In this document: piece by piece, positions 41,570-52,290 of the stretch
Position numbering within the stretch: the stretch's first letter is position 1
How the letters are laid out: every line of letters begins with the position of its first letter
NCBI GenBank assembly: GCA_023404675.1
Contig: JAEYAW010000013.1
Span: forward strand, 124,001-188,000
Direction of reading: 5' to 3'
Length of the DNA stretch: 64,000 nt
From: Pseudomonadota bacterium
GTDB lineage: Bacteria > Pseudomonadota > Alphaproteobacteria > Rhizobiales > Xanthobacteraceae
Program-made: the position numbers and the translations under genes
Notes under the pieces: model-generated
Databases searched by the model: none
What the model saw: the letters and a program-made list of their open reading frames with translations, nothing else
Told to the model about the DNA's origin: nothing

Positions 41570-44500
41570 GTGCAGACCACCCTGCTCGGACTGGCGATCG
41601 CGTTGATTCTGGCGCTGGTCGCCGCGCTGGTTGGCCCACACTTCGTCGATTGGAGCCAGTTCCGCCCCCGGTTCGAGGCCGAGGCGACGCGGGCGCTCGG
41701 AACGCAGGTGCGGGTGGGTGGCGCGATCGATGCCCGGCTGCTGCCCTCGCCGTCGCTGCGGTTGAACGATGTCGCCATCGGCGGCGCGAACGATCTCGGG
41801 CGCGTTCGCGCTGATCGGCTTAACGTCGAATTCAGCCTCGGCGATCTGATGCGCGGCGAGTGGCGCGCCACCGAACTGTCCGTCGGCGGCCTGTCGATGG
41901 ATCTCGGGCTGGATGCGCGTGGCAAACTCGATTGGCCTGTGGTGTGGGGCAAACTCAACCTCGGAGCGCTGTCCATCGACCGGCTGAATGTGACCGGGCG
42001 CATCGCTCTGCATGATGCGGCGAGCCGGACCAATCTTGAACTCAGCGATATCGCGTTCAGCGGCGATGTCCGGGCCCAGACCTCCTCCGTGCGCGGCGAC
42101 GGCAACGTTACCATCGATGGCACGCGCTACCCGTTCCGGCTGTCCACGTCGGCGTTGCCGGATGGCTCGGGTAACCGCGTACGTGTCGGCATGGATGCGC
42201 TCGAACGGGGCGCGAGCGGAGATATCGAGGGCGTTCTCGCATTCGAGGGCGAATCGCCGCGCTTCGACGGCGCCCTGACGCTGGCGCGGCCCCCGCGTCA
42301 GGAGCAGGGCGCGCCGCCGCCGTGGAAGGTCACGGCGAAGCTCAAGGCTGATCCGGCGGCCGCGAGACTGGAGCAGATCGAGGCGAGCTATGGTCCCGAC
42401 GATCAGGCCGTCCGGCTGACGGGCCGCGCCGATCTGCGCTTCGGCGCGTCGCCGCTGTTCAGGGCCGAGCTGTCGTCGCGCGCGCTCGATGCCGACCGGC
42501 TGCTCGGCGGCGATGGCACGGCGACCCCGCTGGGCTGGTTCGCGGCCCTGCGCCGGGGGCTTGCGGAGCTTCAGGCCCCGCCGCTTCCGGCCGAGGTGGA
42601 GATCGCCTTCGACACCGTCACGCTTGGCGGCCGACCATTGCAGGGATTTTCCGCGCTGCTGAAGAGCGACGCGCGGGTGTGGACCGCCGAGCGGCTGGAT
42701 ATGCGTCTGCCCGGCCAGACCCGGCTGAGCCTTGTGGGGGCGCGGCAGATCAACCCGGTCGCGGGCGGTTTCGCCAGCGGCTTCACCATCGAGACGGCCG
42801 AGCCGGACGTGCTGGCGGCGTGGCTGCAACGCGATGGCGATCTGCCGCTGCGCGCCCAGAAGCCGTTGCGGGCGCGGGGCCGCATCGAGATCGCCCCGGA
42901 TCGCGTGGTGATCGACGATCTGAATACAGGTGTCGACGGCAGCACCATCACGGGACGGTTGGTCTATACCGGTGCGATGGATGCCGGGCGCACGCCGACC
43001 TCGCTCGATCTGGCGCTGAAGGCGGACCAGCTCGATCTCGACGCCACGGCCGCTCTGGTGCGCGGCGTGGCCGGGGCCTCGCCGCGCTGGCCCGACGAGG
43101 CGCAGGTGTCGCTCGACATTGCCCGCGCCACCCTCGCCGGGCAGCAGGTGCGGCCCGTGGTGGTGCGGCTGGCCTACGACCCGGATCACATCGCGCTGGA
43201 CCAGCTTCAGGCGGGCGGCGCCGACGGCGCGTCCGTGTCCGGGAGCGGCAGCCTCGATCGCAAGGCCGGCAAGGGCGATCTGCGCCTCGATGGCGCGGCC
43301 GGATCGCTGGCGGCGCTCGCCTCGGCCATCGCTCCGTTCGCGCCGCAGATCGCATCCCGGCTCGACGCGCTTCCCGCAGCGGAGGGACCGGCGCGGCTCA
43401 AGCTCGCGCTCGCGCTCGAGAGCATCAATGCGGCGGACCGCGCCACCGCGCGGGGCACGCTGGATCTGCAGGCGCCGCAGCTTCAGGGAACGGCGAAGCT
43501 CCGGCTGCCGCTGGCGGCAGCGGCCCTGCAGGGGCTGGAGATCGAACGCATCGCCAGGGGCGACGTCGAGGCCGAGGCGAAGTTCTCCGCGCCGAAGGGC
43601 GAGGCGCTTCTGGTGTTGCTCGGACTTTCGAAGACCGTTGCGGCGGGCGAGGGACCGCTCTCCTTCGACGGCACGGCGAAGGGGCCGGCCAATGGCTCCC
43701 TGCGTGTAGCCGCAGCGTTGAAGGGAAACACGCTCGACGCACAGGTTCAGGGCTCGGCGGAGCCGTTCGCGGCGGAGCGGCGGGCCGCGTTGACGCTGAA
43801 TGTCCGCAACGCCGATCTTGCCCCGCTGCTGGCTTTCTCGGCCAATGCGCCCGCCAATGTCGCGCTGACGTCGCGGGTGGCGATGCGGGGCGACAGGCTG
43901 TCGTTCAGCGATCTGGACGGGCGGATCGGCGGCTCGCGCATCCGCGGCAAGCTCGACGTGACACTGGACGAGACGCCTGCCATCGAAGGGGATGTCGGTA
44001 TGGACGCTCTCGATATTCCGGTGCTCGCAGGCATTTTTGCCGGCGGCGCCGAGGATGCCCGGCCGCTCGATGCCAGCCTGATCGCGCGCTGGCGCGGGCA
44101 GGTGGCATTTCAGGCGCTGCGGGCCACCCTGCCGGGCGGCAGCGAGATGCGGATGTTCGGCGGCGTGATCAAGGGCGATGGGACATCGCTGGCGCTCGAA
44201 CGGGCCAAGGGCAATCTCGGCGATGGCGAACTGACCGCGGATCTTGAAGCCCGGCCTGCGCCGTCCGGCGTGATGCTGAACGGGCATCTCAATCTGGCCA
44301 ATGTCGATGGCGCAGCGCTGCGCTATCGCGCGCTGGCCGCGCCGGCGGGCCGGATCACCATGCAGGCGACGCTCGCGAGCCAGGGACGCAGCAGCGCGGC
44401 GCTGGCCGGCGCGCTGTCGGGCAGCGGTCAGGTGGCGATCACGAATGTGAAGATCGGCGGACTTGGCGTCGGCGCGTTTACCGCCGCACTGGCGGCCAGC

Positions 44501-45211
44501 GACGCGGGCAAGGTCGCAGACGACGTGGCGCTCAAGGCGGTGGTCGAGCCCGCGCTGGCGGCGGGGTCGTTTGCTGCAGCATCGGCGCAGATCCCGTTCA
44601 ATCTGCGCGACGGCCGCATCCGGATCGGTCCCGCGACGCTGGATGGCGAGGGGACGCGTCTCTTGATGTCCGGCGGCTTTGACGTGGCCGCCGACCAGAT
44701 CGATGCGCGCGTCTCGCTGGTCCCAACGGCAATCGGAACGGACGCCAGCCGGCCGGAACTCTCGATCTTTTTGATGGGAACTCCCGATGCGCCCCAGCGC
44801 ATGCTGGACGTGTCCTCGCTGTCGTCGTGGCTGGCGTTGCGGGCCATCGACCGCGAGACGCGGCGGCTGGATGCGATCGCACGCGGCGAGGCCTCGGCTC
44901 CCGTGACGCCGTCGCCTTCGCTTGCTCCGTCGGCGAATCCGTCCGGGGGCGTGGTGCCCGGAGCGCCGCAAATCATGGTGCCCGCTCCGGAGTCGGATCC
45001 GCGCCGCGCCGCGCCGCCGAAAGCTGCACCTCAGCCGAGGCCGCAGGCCGCGAATCCTCCGGCGGCACCCGGTCCGGCTCCGCCGGCATCAAGTGTGCCG
45101 CCGCCCGCGCGTGTCGCGCCGCTGCCGCCGCCTATCGATGTCCGCCCGGTGCCCGGTTCGCAGCCGTCACCGCCGCGCGCCCGGGTGCCGCTCGACATCT
45201 CGCCAAGGTAG
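41570..45211 (+). CDS. AsmA-family envelope protein
   Basis: 1213 residues. An N-terminal membrane helix (LLGLAIALILALVAALVGPHF) is followed by the AsmA N-terminal segment (DWSQFRPRFEAEATRALG), long stretches of beta strands rich in Asp, Gly and Ala, and an AsmA C-terminal domain (near KGNLGDGELTADLEARP). The last about 100 residues are a Pro/Ala-rich low-complexity tail. AsmA-like proteins are anchored in the inner membrane, span the periplasm and are linked to phospholipid transport and outer membrane assembly. Monocistronic, 139 bases after the flavoprotein gene. Confidence 0.88.
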   Translation: MQTTLLGLAIALILALVAALVGPHFVDWSQFRPRFEAEATRALGTQVRVGGAIDARLLPSPSLRLNDVAIGGANDLGRVRADRLNVEFSLGDLMRGEWRATELSVGGLSMDLGLDARGKLDWPVVWGKLNLGALSIDRLNVTGRIALHDAASRTNLELSDIAFSGDVRAQTSSVRGDGNVTIDGTRYPFRLSTSALPDGSGNRVRVGMDALERGASGDIEGVLAFEGESPRFDGALTLARPPRQEQGAPPPWKVTAKLKADPAAARLEQIEASYGPDDQAVRLTGRADLRFGASPLFRAELSSRALDADRLLGGDGTATPLGWFAALRRGLAELQAPPLPAEVEIAFDTVTLGGRPLQGFSALLKSDARVWTAERLDMRLPGQTRLSLVGARQINPVAGGFASGFTIETAEPDVLAAWLQRDGDLPLRAQKPLRARGRIEIAPDRVVIDDLNTGVDGSTITGRLVYTGAMDAGRTPTSLDLALKADQLDLDATAALVRGVAGASPRWPDEAQVSLDIARATLAGQQVRPVVVRLAYDPDHIALDQLQAGGADGASVSGSGSLDRKAGKGDLRLDGAAGSLAALASAIAPFAPQIASRLDALPAAEGPARLKLALALESINAADRATARGTLDLQAPQLQGTAKLRLPLAAAALQGLEIERIARGDVEAEAKFSAPKGEALLVLLGLSKTVAAGEGPLSFDGTAKGPANGSLRVAAALKGNTLDAQVQGSAEPFAAERRAALTLNVRNADLAPLLAFSANAPANVALTSRVAMRGDRLSFSDLDGRIGGSRIRGKLDVTLDETPAIEGDVGMDALDIPVLAGIFAGGAEDARPLDASLIARWRGQVAFQALRATLPGGSEMRMFGGVIKGDGTSLALERAKGNLGDGELTADLEARPAPSGVMLNGHLNLANVDGAALRYRALAAPAGRITMQATLASQGRSSAALAGALSGSGQVAITNVKIGGLGVGAFTAALAASDAGKVADDVALKAVVEPALAAGSFAAASAQIPFNLRDGRIRIGPATLDGEGTRLLMSGGFDVAADQIDARVSLVPTAIGTDASRPELSIFLMGTPDAPQRMLDVSSLSSWLALRAIDRETRRLDAIARGEASAPVTPSPSLAPSANPSGGVVPGAPQIMVPAPESDPRRAAPPKAAPQPRPQAANPPAAPGPAPPASSVPPPARVAPLPPPIDVRPVPGSQPSPPRARVPLDISPR

Positions 45212-45392
45212 GGCGCGGGCACATCGTCATGCGTGCTGAATCGTCACGCGTGTTGAATAAACCTCCGCCGCGCCGGCAAAACCTGCACGGATCGGAAGCG
45301 CGCAACCGGTCAATGTGCAGGCCATCGACTTGAGGCAAATCGATTTGTAAGAAAGAGAAACGGCCGCGAGCCTTTTTGAAAGCTGGACGGGC

Positions 45393-45668
45393 CTATCGAT
45401 GCGGCTGGGTTGCGATGCGTTCGAGATTCGGCCGCAGCGGTGCCACGCCTTCCGCGCGCGCGCGATAGTGATCGAGAACAAAAAGCCGGATCGCCGAAGA
45501 AAGATTGCCCTGCTGCCGCTGGTTGTCGATCTCGCCGACAAGGTCGGACAGTGTCAGTCCCCGCTGGGCGGAAATCTCTTTCATCCCGTTCCAGAACTCT
45601 TCTTCGAGGCTAACGCTCGTCTTGTGGCCCGCTACGACGATCGAGCGTTTCACGACAGGTGATTTCAT
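45393..45668 (-). CDS. Ribbon-helix-helix domain protein (RHH_4)
   Basis: 91 residues. The strand VVKRSIVVAGHKTSVSLEEEFW and the helix pair (LTLSDLVGEIDNQRQQGNLS) fit the RHH_4 family of alphaproteobacterial DNA-binding-like proteins. Its start overlaps the stop of the DUF4169 gene (TGATG), so the pair is translationally coupled. In this order (fumC, DUF4169, RHH) the trio is a recurrent cassette, of unknown target. Confidence 0.8.
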   Translation of the reverse strand: MKSPVVKRSIVVAGHKTSVSLEEEFWNGMKEISAQRGLTLSDLVGEIDNQRQQGNLSSAIRLFVLDHYRARAEGVAPLRPNLERIATQPHR

Positions 45669-45853
45669 CAGGCGTCTCCACGATCGATCAGGTGGCCATC
45701 AAGTTGTTTGGTGGCCTGATCGCGGCGGCGCTGATCCAGATCACGGTCTTTCTTGCTGCGACCGAAATGAGCTCGGTTCTCGTCGGCGGTTTTCTCCGCC
45801 TGCGCGCGTGCCGCGCGCTTTCTGAATCGATTAAGATTCACAACGTCGCCCAT
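45668..45853 (-). CDS. DUF4169 family small basic protein
   Basis: 61 residues, highly charged: MGDVVNLNRFRKRAARAQAE, then KTADENRAHFGRSKKDRDLD. The N-terminal NLNRFRKR segment is the DUF4169 signature. Function unknown. It is coupled to the downstream RHH gene by a one-base overlap and lies 103 bases after fumC. Possible nucleic acid binding is suggested by charge only. Confidence 0.75.
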   Translation of the reverse strand: MGDVVNLNRFRKRAARAQAEKTADENRAHFGRSKKDRDLDQRRRDQATKQLDGHLIDRGDA

Positions 45854-45956
45854 ATCGGTCGCTCACAAGTGTCCCGCTTGAGAGCATCGCCACCACGATG
45901 CATTGGCATTATCGAGAAAGCGGGTTCCCGGGCAACCCGAACGCGTATAATTATTC

Positions 45957-47348
<1,392 letters not shown>

Positions 47349-47458
47349 GATGGAGATCCGTTTGCACGAAGGATGGCAGGCAGCCGCAATCGACCGCTCG
47401 GGAGCGGACGTTATAGGGCAAACGAATTGGAAGCGGAGCGCGCGGGGCCGTATTTAGA

Positions 47459-47965
47459 TCACTTCTTGCGGAAACGGTCGAGCCGTACGACTTCCGCGCC
47501 ACCCTCGTTTGGGGCCGTGGAATCGGCGGTCTCCGTCTCCTCCGCTGCGGTCCGTGCGGTCGTCCGCGACGTCTCCGGCGTCGAAGCGGGCTCGCCCGCA
47601 GCCGCGTCCTCTTCGACCTCGAACTGCAGGCCGAATTGCACCGACGGATCGAAGAAGCTCTTGATGGCGCCGAAGGGAACGACCAGCCGTTCCGGCACTC
47701 CCTTGAACGACAGGCCGACTTCGAACTGATCCTCCGTCACCACCAGATCCCAGAACTGATGCTGGAGGATGATGGTCATCTCGTCCGGATACTGCGCCAG
47801 CAGTCGCGGTGATAGCTGCACGCCGGGAGCCTTCGAGGCGAAGGTGATGTAGAAATGGTGCTCGCCCGGCAGCCCCTTTTCAGCGGCATCCCTCAGCACC
47901 TGCCGCAGCACGCCGCGCAGGGCGTCGCGTGCCAGAACGTCGTAGCGGATCAGGTCGGTTGCCAT
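47459..47965 (-). CDS. sspB: ClpXP adaptor SspB (alphaproteobacterial type)
   Basis: 168 residues. The folded domain (MATDLIRYDVLARDALRGVL to about 115, FVITF- and QFWDLVV-like strands) binds the ssrA tag, and an acidic flexible tail ends in VVRLDRFRKK, the ClpX-binding XB peptide. It delivers ssrA-tagged proteins to ClpXP. The ssrA gene lies upstream on the same strand, so tag and adaptor are neighbours. The tail contains many Ala, Glu and Thr residues typical of alpha SspB. Confidence 0.92.
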   Translation of the reverse strand: MATDLIRYDVLARDALRGVLRQVLRDAAEKGLPGEHHFYITFASKAPGVQLSPRLLAQYPDEMTIILQHQFWDLVVTEDQFEVGLSFKGVPERLVVPFGAIKSFFDPSVQFGLQFEVEEDAAAGEPASTPETSRTTARTAAEETETADSTAPNEGGAEVVRLDRFRKK

Positions 47966-48189
47966 GGGCCAGGTCCAGTTGAAGTCCAGTTGGGGTTACG
48001 CAGGGCGTCTTGGTGCCGGAATCGAAAGCCGCGTCCGTCCAGGCCTTGATCTCCGCTCCGACTCATCACGCATGGTAACGCGGCGCAGCGACGCCGTCAG
48101 CACAATCTCCGCGTGTGCGGGCGAGGTTTGCGGGGAAGCGAGGTTTACGGGGAAGGATGGGAGTCGACGTGAGGAATCGGCGAGAGGGA

Positions 48190-48514
48190 TGAAGTGGAGG
48201 CTTCTGTTGCCAGGTGCCTCCGAACCCCGCCTGACGGAGCTTAACCCGTCAGGGCTTTAAGATGGTCTTTCAAACTGCGTTACGCAGCCTGAGCAACCGG
48301 AGCATAGTTGTCGTTGGCAACTATTGCATGGCCCGATATCGGCGGAACCATACCGAACAAAAACACGCCCTTTACGCCCTCGTCGATCCTGTTTCGCCCC
48401 CGCCGAAGCCCGCCTTCAAGGGCGGGCCGGGCTTCGGTGGAGGCGCCGGGTACTGCCCCCGGGTCCGAATGGTTTATTGCGACGGTCATTTATTGTCATA
48501 GCCGGCGAACCGGC
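48190..48514 (-). ncRNA. ssrA: Two-piece permuted tmRNA (ssrA)
   Basis: Reading leftward, an acceptor piece comes first and the coding piece second, the circularly permuted order known in alphaproteobacteria. The acceptor stem pairs GGGGGCG (48401-48395) with CGCCTCC (48445-48439), including the G3-U70 wobble that specifies alanine. A T-arm stem lies at 48446-48450 and 48458-48462. The intervening hairpin (about 48402-48434) would be processed out. The encoded 3' end is CCG, so the CCA must be repaired or added. CGACG/CGTCG segments (48381-48385, 48480-48484) can join the pieces. The tag frame is at 48318-48280 and further hairpins lie to about 48190. Ends are estimates. Confidence 0.92.
48280..48318 (-). 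other. tmRNA tag-coding frame, ANDNYAPVAQAA
   Basis: The 13-codon stretch (12 residues and stop) within ssrA. It is preceded by TAGTT directly before the GCC resume codon. It specifies a degradation tag ending in the hydrophobic Ala-Ala recognised by ClpX, with an internal AANDNY-type SspB contact. Confidence 0.9.
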
Positions 48515-48520
48515 ACGCCC

Positions 48521-48526
48521 AATATA
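48521..48526 (-). promoter_or_regulatory. Candidate -10 box for ssrA
   Basis: The minus strand reads TATATT here, 7 bases before the estimated acceptor-piece start near 48514. A -35 match at 17-base spacing (TTTCGA) is weak. Low-confidence assignment from position. Confidence 0.35.
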
Positions 48527-48671
48527 AGCGCTGGCCGCAGGTTTCGAAAGGGGCCGCGACCTGTCCGCGCAAAGGCCGGCTATTGCTGGTTGAAAATCAC
48601 CGGCAGGGAAGGGACACTGAGCCGATCTGAGAAGCGCCACCAAGGCGCAGGCGATAAAAATCGGGGGGCTC

Positions 48672-49154
48672 ATGGACGGGCAAGACACGGCGCGGGCGCG
48701 CTGGCGCATTCGCGGACCGCAGGATTTCGTCGGCGGTTTGGTGCTGATGGCGGTGGCGCTGGTCGCGCTGTGGGCGGCGCGGGATCTCGCCGGAATGCGG
48801 GGCGTATTGTTCGGCCCTGGAACCACGCCGCGCCTGTTCGCCTTTCTGCTGCTCGGGCTCGGCGCCGCCATCGCTTTGACGGGGCTTTTGAGCGATGGAC
48901 CGCGACTGGCGCGTTTCGGTCTTCGCGGGCCGCTGTTCGTCACGCTCGCCATCGTCGCCTTCGCGCTGATGATCCGGCCTTGCGGGCTGGTGATCTCAGG
49001 CTTCGTCGCCTTCATCATCGCGGCGCTCGGCTCGGCCGAAACCCGCTGGGCCGAAACGCTCGCGGTCGGGGCCGGCCTCACCGCGTTCTGCGCCGTGCTG
49101 TTTCCCTACGTCCTTGGATTGCCGATGCCGATCTGGCCGCGGCTGCCATGGTGA
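48672..49154 (+). CDS. tctB: Tripartite tricarboxylate transporter small membrane subunit TctB
   Basis: 160 residues with four hydrophobic helices (FVGGLVLMAVALVALWAARD, LFAFLLLGLGAAIALTGLL, then two more). This fits TctB, the small membrane protein of TTT carriers. It precedes tctA by 9 bases. No TctC binding protein gene is present in the window, so the receptor must be elsewhere. Substrate unknown. Confidence 0.85.
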   Translation: MDGQDTARARWRIRGPQDFVGGLVLMAVALVALWAARDLAGMRGVLFGPGTTPRLFAFLLLGLGAAIALTGLLSDGPRLARFGLRGPLFVTLAIVAFALMIRPCGLVISGFVAFIIAALGSAETRWAETLAVGAGLTAFCAVLFPYVLGLPMPIWPRLPW

Positions 49155-49163
49155 GGCGGCGCA

Positions 49164-50681
49164 ATGGCTGATCTGTTCTCGAACCTGATCCTGGGGTTTC
49201 AGGTCGCGCTGTCGCCGGTCAATCTGCTGCTGTGCCTGGTCGGCGCGCTGGTTGGAACGCTGGTGGGCGTGCTGCCGGGCATCGGCACCATCGCCACGGT
49301 GGCGATGCTGCTGCCGATCACCTTCGGCCTGCCGCCCGTCGGCGCGCTCATCATGCTGGCCGGCATCTATTACGGCGCGCAGTATGGCGGCTCGACCACC
49401 TCGATCCTCGTCAACATTCCCGGCGAGGCGACCTCAGTGGTGACGACGCTCGACGGCTTCCAGATGGCCAAGCAGGGCCGCGCGGGACCGGCGCTGGCCA
49501 TCGCGGCGATCGGCTCGTTCGCGGCGGGCTGCGTCGCCACGGTGCTGATCGCCGTGGTGGGCGGTCCGCTGGCCGGGATCGCGCTGGCGTTCGGACCCGC
49601 CGAATATTTCTCGCTGATGGTGCTGGGGCTGATCTTCGCGGTGGTGCTGGCCAGCGGCTCGGTGCTGAAGGCCATCGCGATGATCGTGCTGGGCCTGCTG
49701 CTGTCGACGGTCGGATCGGACGTCGAGACCGGGGTCGCGCGGCTGTCGTTCGGTCTGCCGGAACTGGCCGACGGGCTCGGCTTCGCCACCGTTGCCATGG
49801 GGCTGTTCGGCTTCGCCGAGATCGTGCGCAATCTCGATCCGGATTCGGCGATGGACCGCAATCTGGTTCAGCAGAAGATCAGCGGTCTGATGCCGACGAA
49901 AAAGGATCTCATTGCCTCCGCGCCTGCCATCGGCCGCGGCACGGTGCTGGGCTCGATCCTCGGCATTCTGCCCGGCGGCGGCGCGGTGATCTCCTCGTTT
50001 GCGGCTTACACGTTCGAGAAGAAGATCGCGAAGGATCCCTCGCGCTTCGGGCGGGGGGCCATCGAAGGCGTCGCCGCCCCCGAGAGCGCCAACAACGCCG
50101 CGGCGCAGACCTCGTTCATCCCGCTCCTGACACTCGGCATTCCGCCCAACGCGGTGATGGCGCTGATGGTGGGCGCGATGACCATTCACGGTATCCAGCC
50201 CGGCCCGCAGGTGATGCAGAATCAGCCCGATCTGGTGTGGGGCATGATCGCCTCGATGTGGCTCGGCAACCTGATGCTGCTGGTCATCAACCTGCCGATG
50301 GTCGGCTTGTGGGTGCGGCTGCTGCGCGTGCCGTACCGGCTGATGTTTCCGTCCATCGTGGTGTTCTGCGCCATCGGCATTTACTCCATCAACAATGCGT
50401 CGATGGACGTGATCCTCGCCGGTGTCTTCGGCCTCGCGGGCTACTGGCTGGCGAAGCACGCGTTCGAGCCAGCGCCGCTGCTGCTCGGCATGGTGCTGGG
50501 TCCACTGATGGAGGAGAACCTGCGCCGGGCGCTGCTGATCTCGCGCGGCGATCCGTCGGTGTTCGTCACCAGCCCCCTGTCGGCGGCGCTGCTGGCGGTG
50601 GCGGCGGTGCTTCTTGTGCTGGCGATCCTGCCGACGGTGCGTCGGCGGCGCGACGAAGTGTTCGTTGAATCAGAGGGTTAG
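49164..50681 (+). CDS. tctA: Tripartite tricarboxylate transporter large membrane subunit TctA
   Basis: 505 residues, about 12 helices, with the family signature GVLPGIGTIATVAMLLPITF near residue 35 and YGAQYGGSTTSILVNIPGEA near 75. These segments form the TctA transport core. The C-terminus is RRRRDEVFVESEG. Coupled to tctB. TTT systems import citrate, aromatic acids and other carboxylates by sodium or proton symport. Confidence 0.92.
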   Translation: MADLFSNLILGFQVALSPVNLLLCLVGALVGTLVGVLPGIGTIATVAMLLPITFGLPPVGALIMLAGIYYGAQYGGSTTSILVNIPGEATSVVTTLDGFQMAKQGRAGPALAIAAIGSFAAGCVATVLIAVVGGPLAGIALAFGPAEYFSLMVLGLIFAVVLASGSVLKAIAMIVLGLLLSTVGSDVETGVARLSFGLPELADGLGFATVAMGLFGFAEIVRNLDPDSAMDRNLVQQKISGLMPTKKDLIASAPAIGRGTVLGSILGILPGGGAVISSFAAYTFEKKIAKDPSRFGRGAIEGVAAPESANNAAAQTSFIPLLTLGIPPNAVMALMVGAMTIHGIQPGPQVMQNQPDLVWGMIASMWLGNLMLLVINLPMVGLWVRLLRVPYRLMFPSIVVFCAIGIYSINNASMDVILAGVFGLAGYWLAKHAFEPAPLLLGMVLGPLMEENLRRALLISRGDPSVFVTSPLSAALLAVAAVLLVLAILPTVRRRRDEVFVESEG

Positions 50682-50838
50682 TTCCAGGGAGCGGAGATGT
50701 CCCCGTGGATTTTCTCCTCCCCGATTGCGGCAGCGGGCCGGATGGACCAGCATGATAACCCTCGCGTGCCTATATTGAGGCAAAGCCGAATCAGCCGCGA
50801 CAGGTCTTCTATTGTCCGGCGCAACCCGCAACTTCGCC

Positions 50839-51633
50839 ATGCATCAGTACCACGACCTGCTCGAACGGATTCTCGCCGACGGCGCGGAGAAGCACGACCG
50901 CACGGGAACCGGCACGCTGTCCGTGTTCGGCCACCAGATGCGGTTCGATCTCGCGGCCGGCTTTCCGATGCTCACCACCAAGCGGCTGCCGCTGAAAGCC
51001 ATCGTGCACGAGCTGCTGTGGTTCCTGCGCGGCGACACCAACATCAAATACCTGCACGACCACAACGTCACGATCTGGGACGAGTGGGCGGACGAGAATG
51101 GCGATCTCGGCCCGGTTTACGGCGCGCAGTGGCGCGCATGGCCCGCGCCTGATGGAGGCGCCATCGACCAGATCGCCAACGTGGTCGCGGCGATCCGCAA
51201 AAACCCCGACTCGCGCCGGCTGATCGTCAGCGCCTGGAATCCGGCCGAAGTGGACAAGATGGCGCTGCCGCCCTGCCATTGCCTGTTCCAGTTTTATGTC
51301 GCCAGGGGCAGGCTGTCCTGCCAGCTTTATCAACGCTCGGCGGATGTGTTTCTCGGCGTGCCGTTCAACATCGCCTCCTATGCGCTGCTGACGATGATGA
51401 TCGCGCAGGTGACCGACCTCAAGCCCGGTGATTTCATTCATACGCTGGGCGATGCACACCTTTATTCCAACCATCTGGAGCAGGCGCGCCTGCAATTGTC
51501 GCGCCCGCCCCGTGCGCTGCCGGTCATGGCGATCAATCCGGCGGTGAAGGATATTTTCGGCTTCCGCTTCGAGGACTTTTCGCTGCAGGGCTACGACCCG
51601 CATCCACACATCAAGGCCGAGGTGGCGGTGTGA
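50839..51633 (+). CDS. thyA: Thymidylate synthase
   Basis: A 264-residue ThyA, the same length as the E. coli enzyme, converting dUMP to dTMP with methylene-tetrahydrofolate. The catalytic Cys lies in ALPPCHCLFQFYV. MHQYHDLLERILADG is the canonical start; RTGTGTLSVFGHQMRFDL binds dUMP phosphate, and FNIASYALLTMM is conserved. ATG at 50839 is chosen over a TTG at 50812. Followed by folA after 7 bases, the usual thyA-folA pair that recycles dihydrofolate. Confidence 0.95.
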   Translation: MHQYHDLLERILADGAEKHDRTGTGTLSVFGHQMRFDLAAGFPMLTTKRLPLKAIVHELLWFLRGDTNIKYLHDHNVTIWDEWADENGDLGPVYGAQWRAWPAPDGGAIDQIANVVAAIRKNPDSRRLIVSAWNPAEVDKMALPPCHCLFQFYVARGRLSCQLYQRSADVFLGVPFNIASYALLTMMIAQVTDLKPGDFIHTLGDAHLYSNHLEQARLQLSRPPRALPVMAINPAVKDIFGFRFEDFSLQGYDPHPHIKAEVAV

Positions 51634-51640
51634 GCGGCGC

Positions 51641-52159
51641 ATGAGCGCTCTCATCGAACTCGTCCTCGTTGTCGCGGTGGCGGAGAACGGCGTAATCGGC
51701 CGCGACGGCGCGATGCCGTGGCGGCTGCCGTCGGATCTGAAGCGCTTCAAGGCATTGACGTTTGGCCGGCCGGTGGTGATGGGACGCAAGACCTTCGCCT
51801 CGATCGGACGTCCGCTGCCGGGGCGCACCAATATTGTCGTCACCCGCGATCCGGCGTTTCGCGCGACGGGCGCGGTGGTCGCGCCCTCTCTGGACGCCGC
51901 GCTGGACGTGGCGCGGGGCGACGCGCTGCGGCGTTCGGTCGCTGAGATCATGGTGATCGGTGGTGCGGACATCTACCGGCAGTGTCTCGACCGCGCCGCC
52001 CGCATCGAGTGGACCGAGGTTCATGCGTCGCCGGATGGCGACACACGCTTCCCGCAGGTCGATTTGTCCCGGTTTGACGAGGTTTCGCGATACCGCCAGC
52101 CTGCGGCGACCGGCGACAGTGCCGATGTGTCCTTTGTCACCTACCGCCGGCGGCTGTGA
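51641..52159 (+). CDS. folA: Dihydrofolate reductase
   Basis: 172 residues. The opening LVLVVAVAENGVIGRDGAMP, then WRLPSDLKRFKALT, GRKTFASIGRPLPGRTNIVV and VIGGADIYRQCL are conserved DHFR blocks; the Asp of LPSDLKRFK is the proton-donor position. It reduces dihydrofolate produced by the upstream ThyA. Seven bases separate the two. Confidence 0.95.
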   Translation: MSALIELVLVVAVAENGVIGRDGAMPWRLPSDLKRFKALTFGRPVVMGRKTFASIGRPLPGRTNIVVTRDPAFRATGAVVAPSLDAALDVARGDALRRSVAEIMVIGGADIYRQCLDRAARIEWTEVHASPDGDTRFPQVDLSRFDEVSRYRQPAATGDSADVSFVTYRRRL

Positions 52160-52261
52160 GGATGGTGCGACAGCATTGCACGCGGCGATTAACCGCGTCC
52201 GGCGATGTTTGCATTGACAAATTCCGCTTGCCGCATAGTTCCTTGCGACCAACACCCCGCG

Positions 52262-52290
52262 TTGTAAGCCCGTGATCGGTCCCCTATAAA
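52262..52290 (+). promoter_or_regulatory. Candidate promoter of hflK (possibly RpoH-type)
   Basis: TTGTAA (52262-52267), 17 bases, then TATAAA (52285-52290). The -10 is preceded by CCCC, giving CCCCTATAAA, which also resembles an RpoH-type -10 (CCCCAT-like) at 13-base spacing from GTTGTAA. Expected start near 52297, 50 bases before hflK. A perfect TTGACA also lies at 52214-52219 but has only a poor -10 (TAGTTC). Confidence 0.5.

Noticed and set aside
41399..44971. A 1190-codon minus-strand frame opposite the AsmA gene
   Set aside because: Arg/Gln-rich, no domains, and the plus-strand AsmA protein is clear.
48262..49171. Several short frames around ssrA and tctB
   Set aside because: They read through the tmRNA structure or out of frame of tctB; the RNA fold and tag explain the region.
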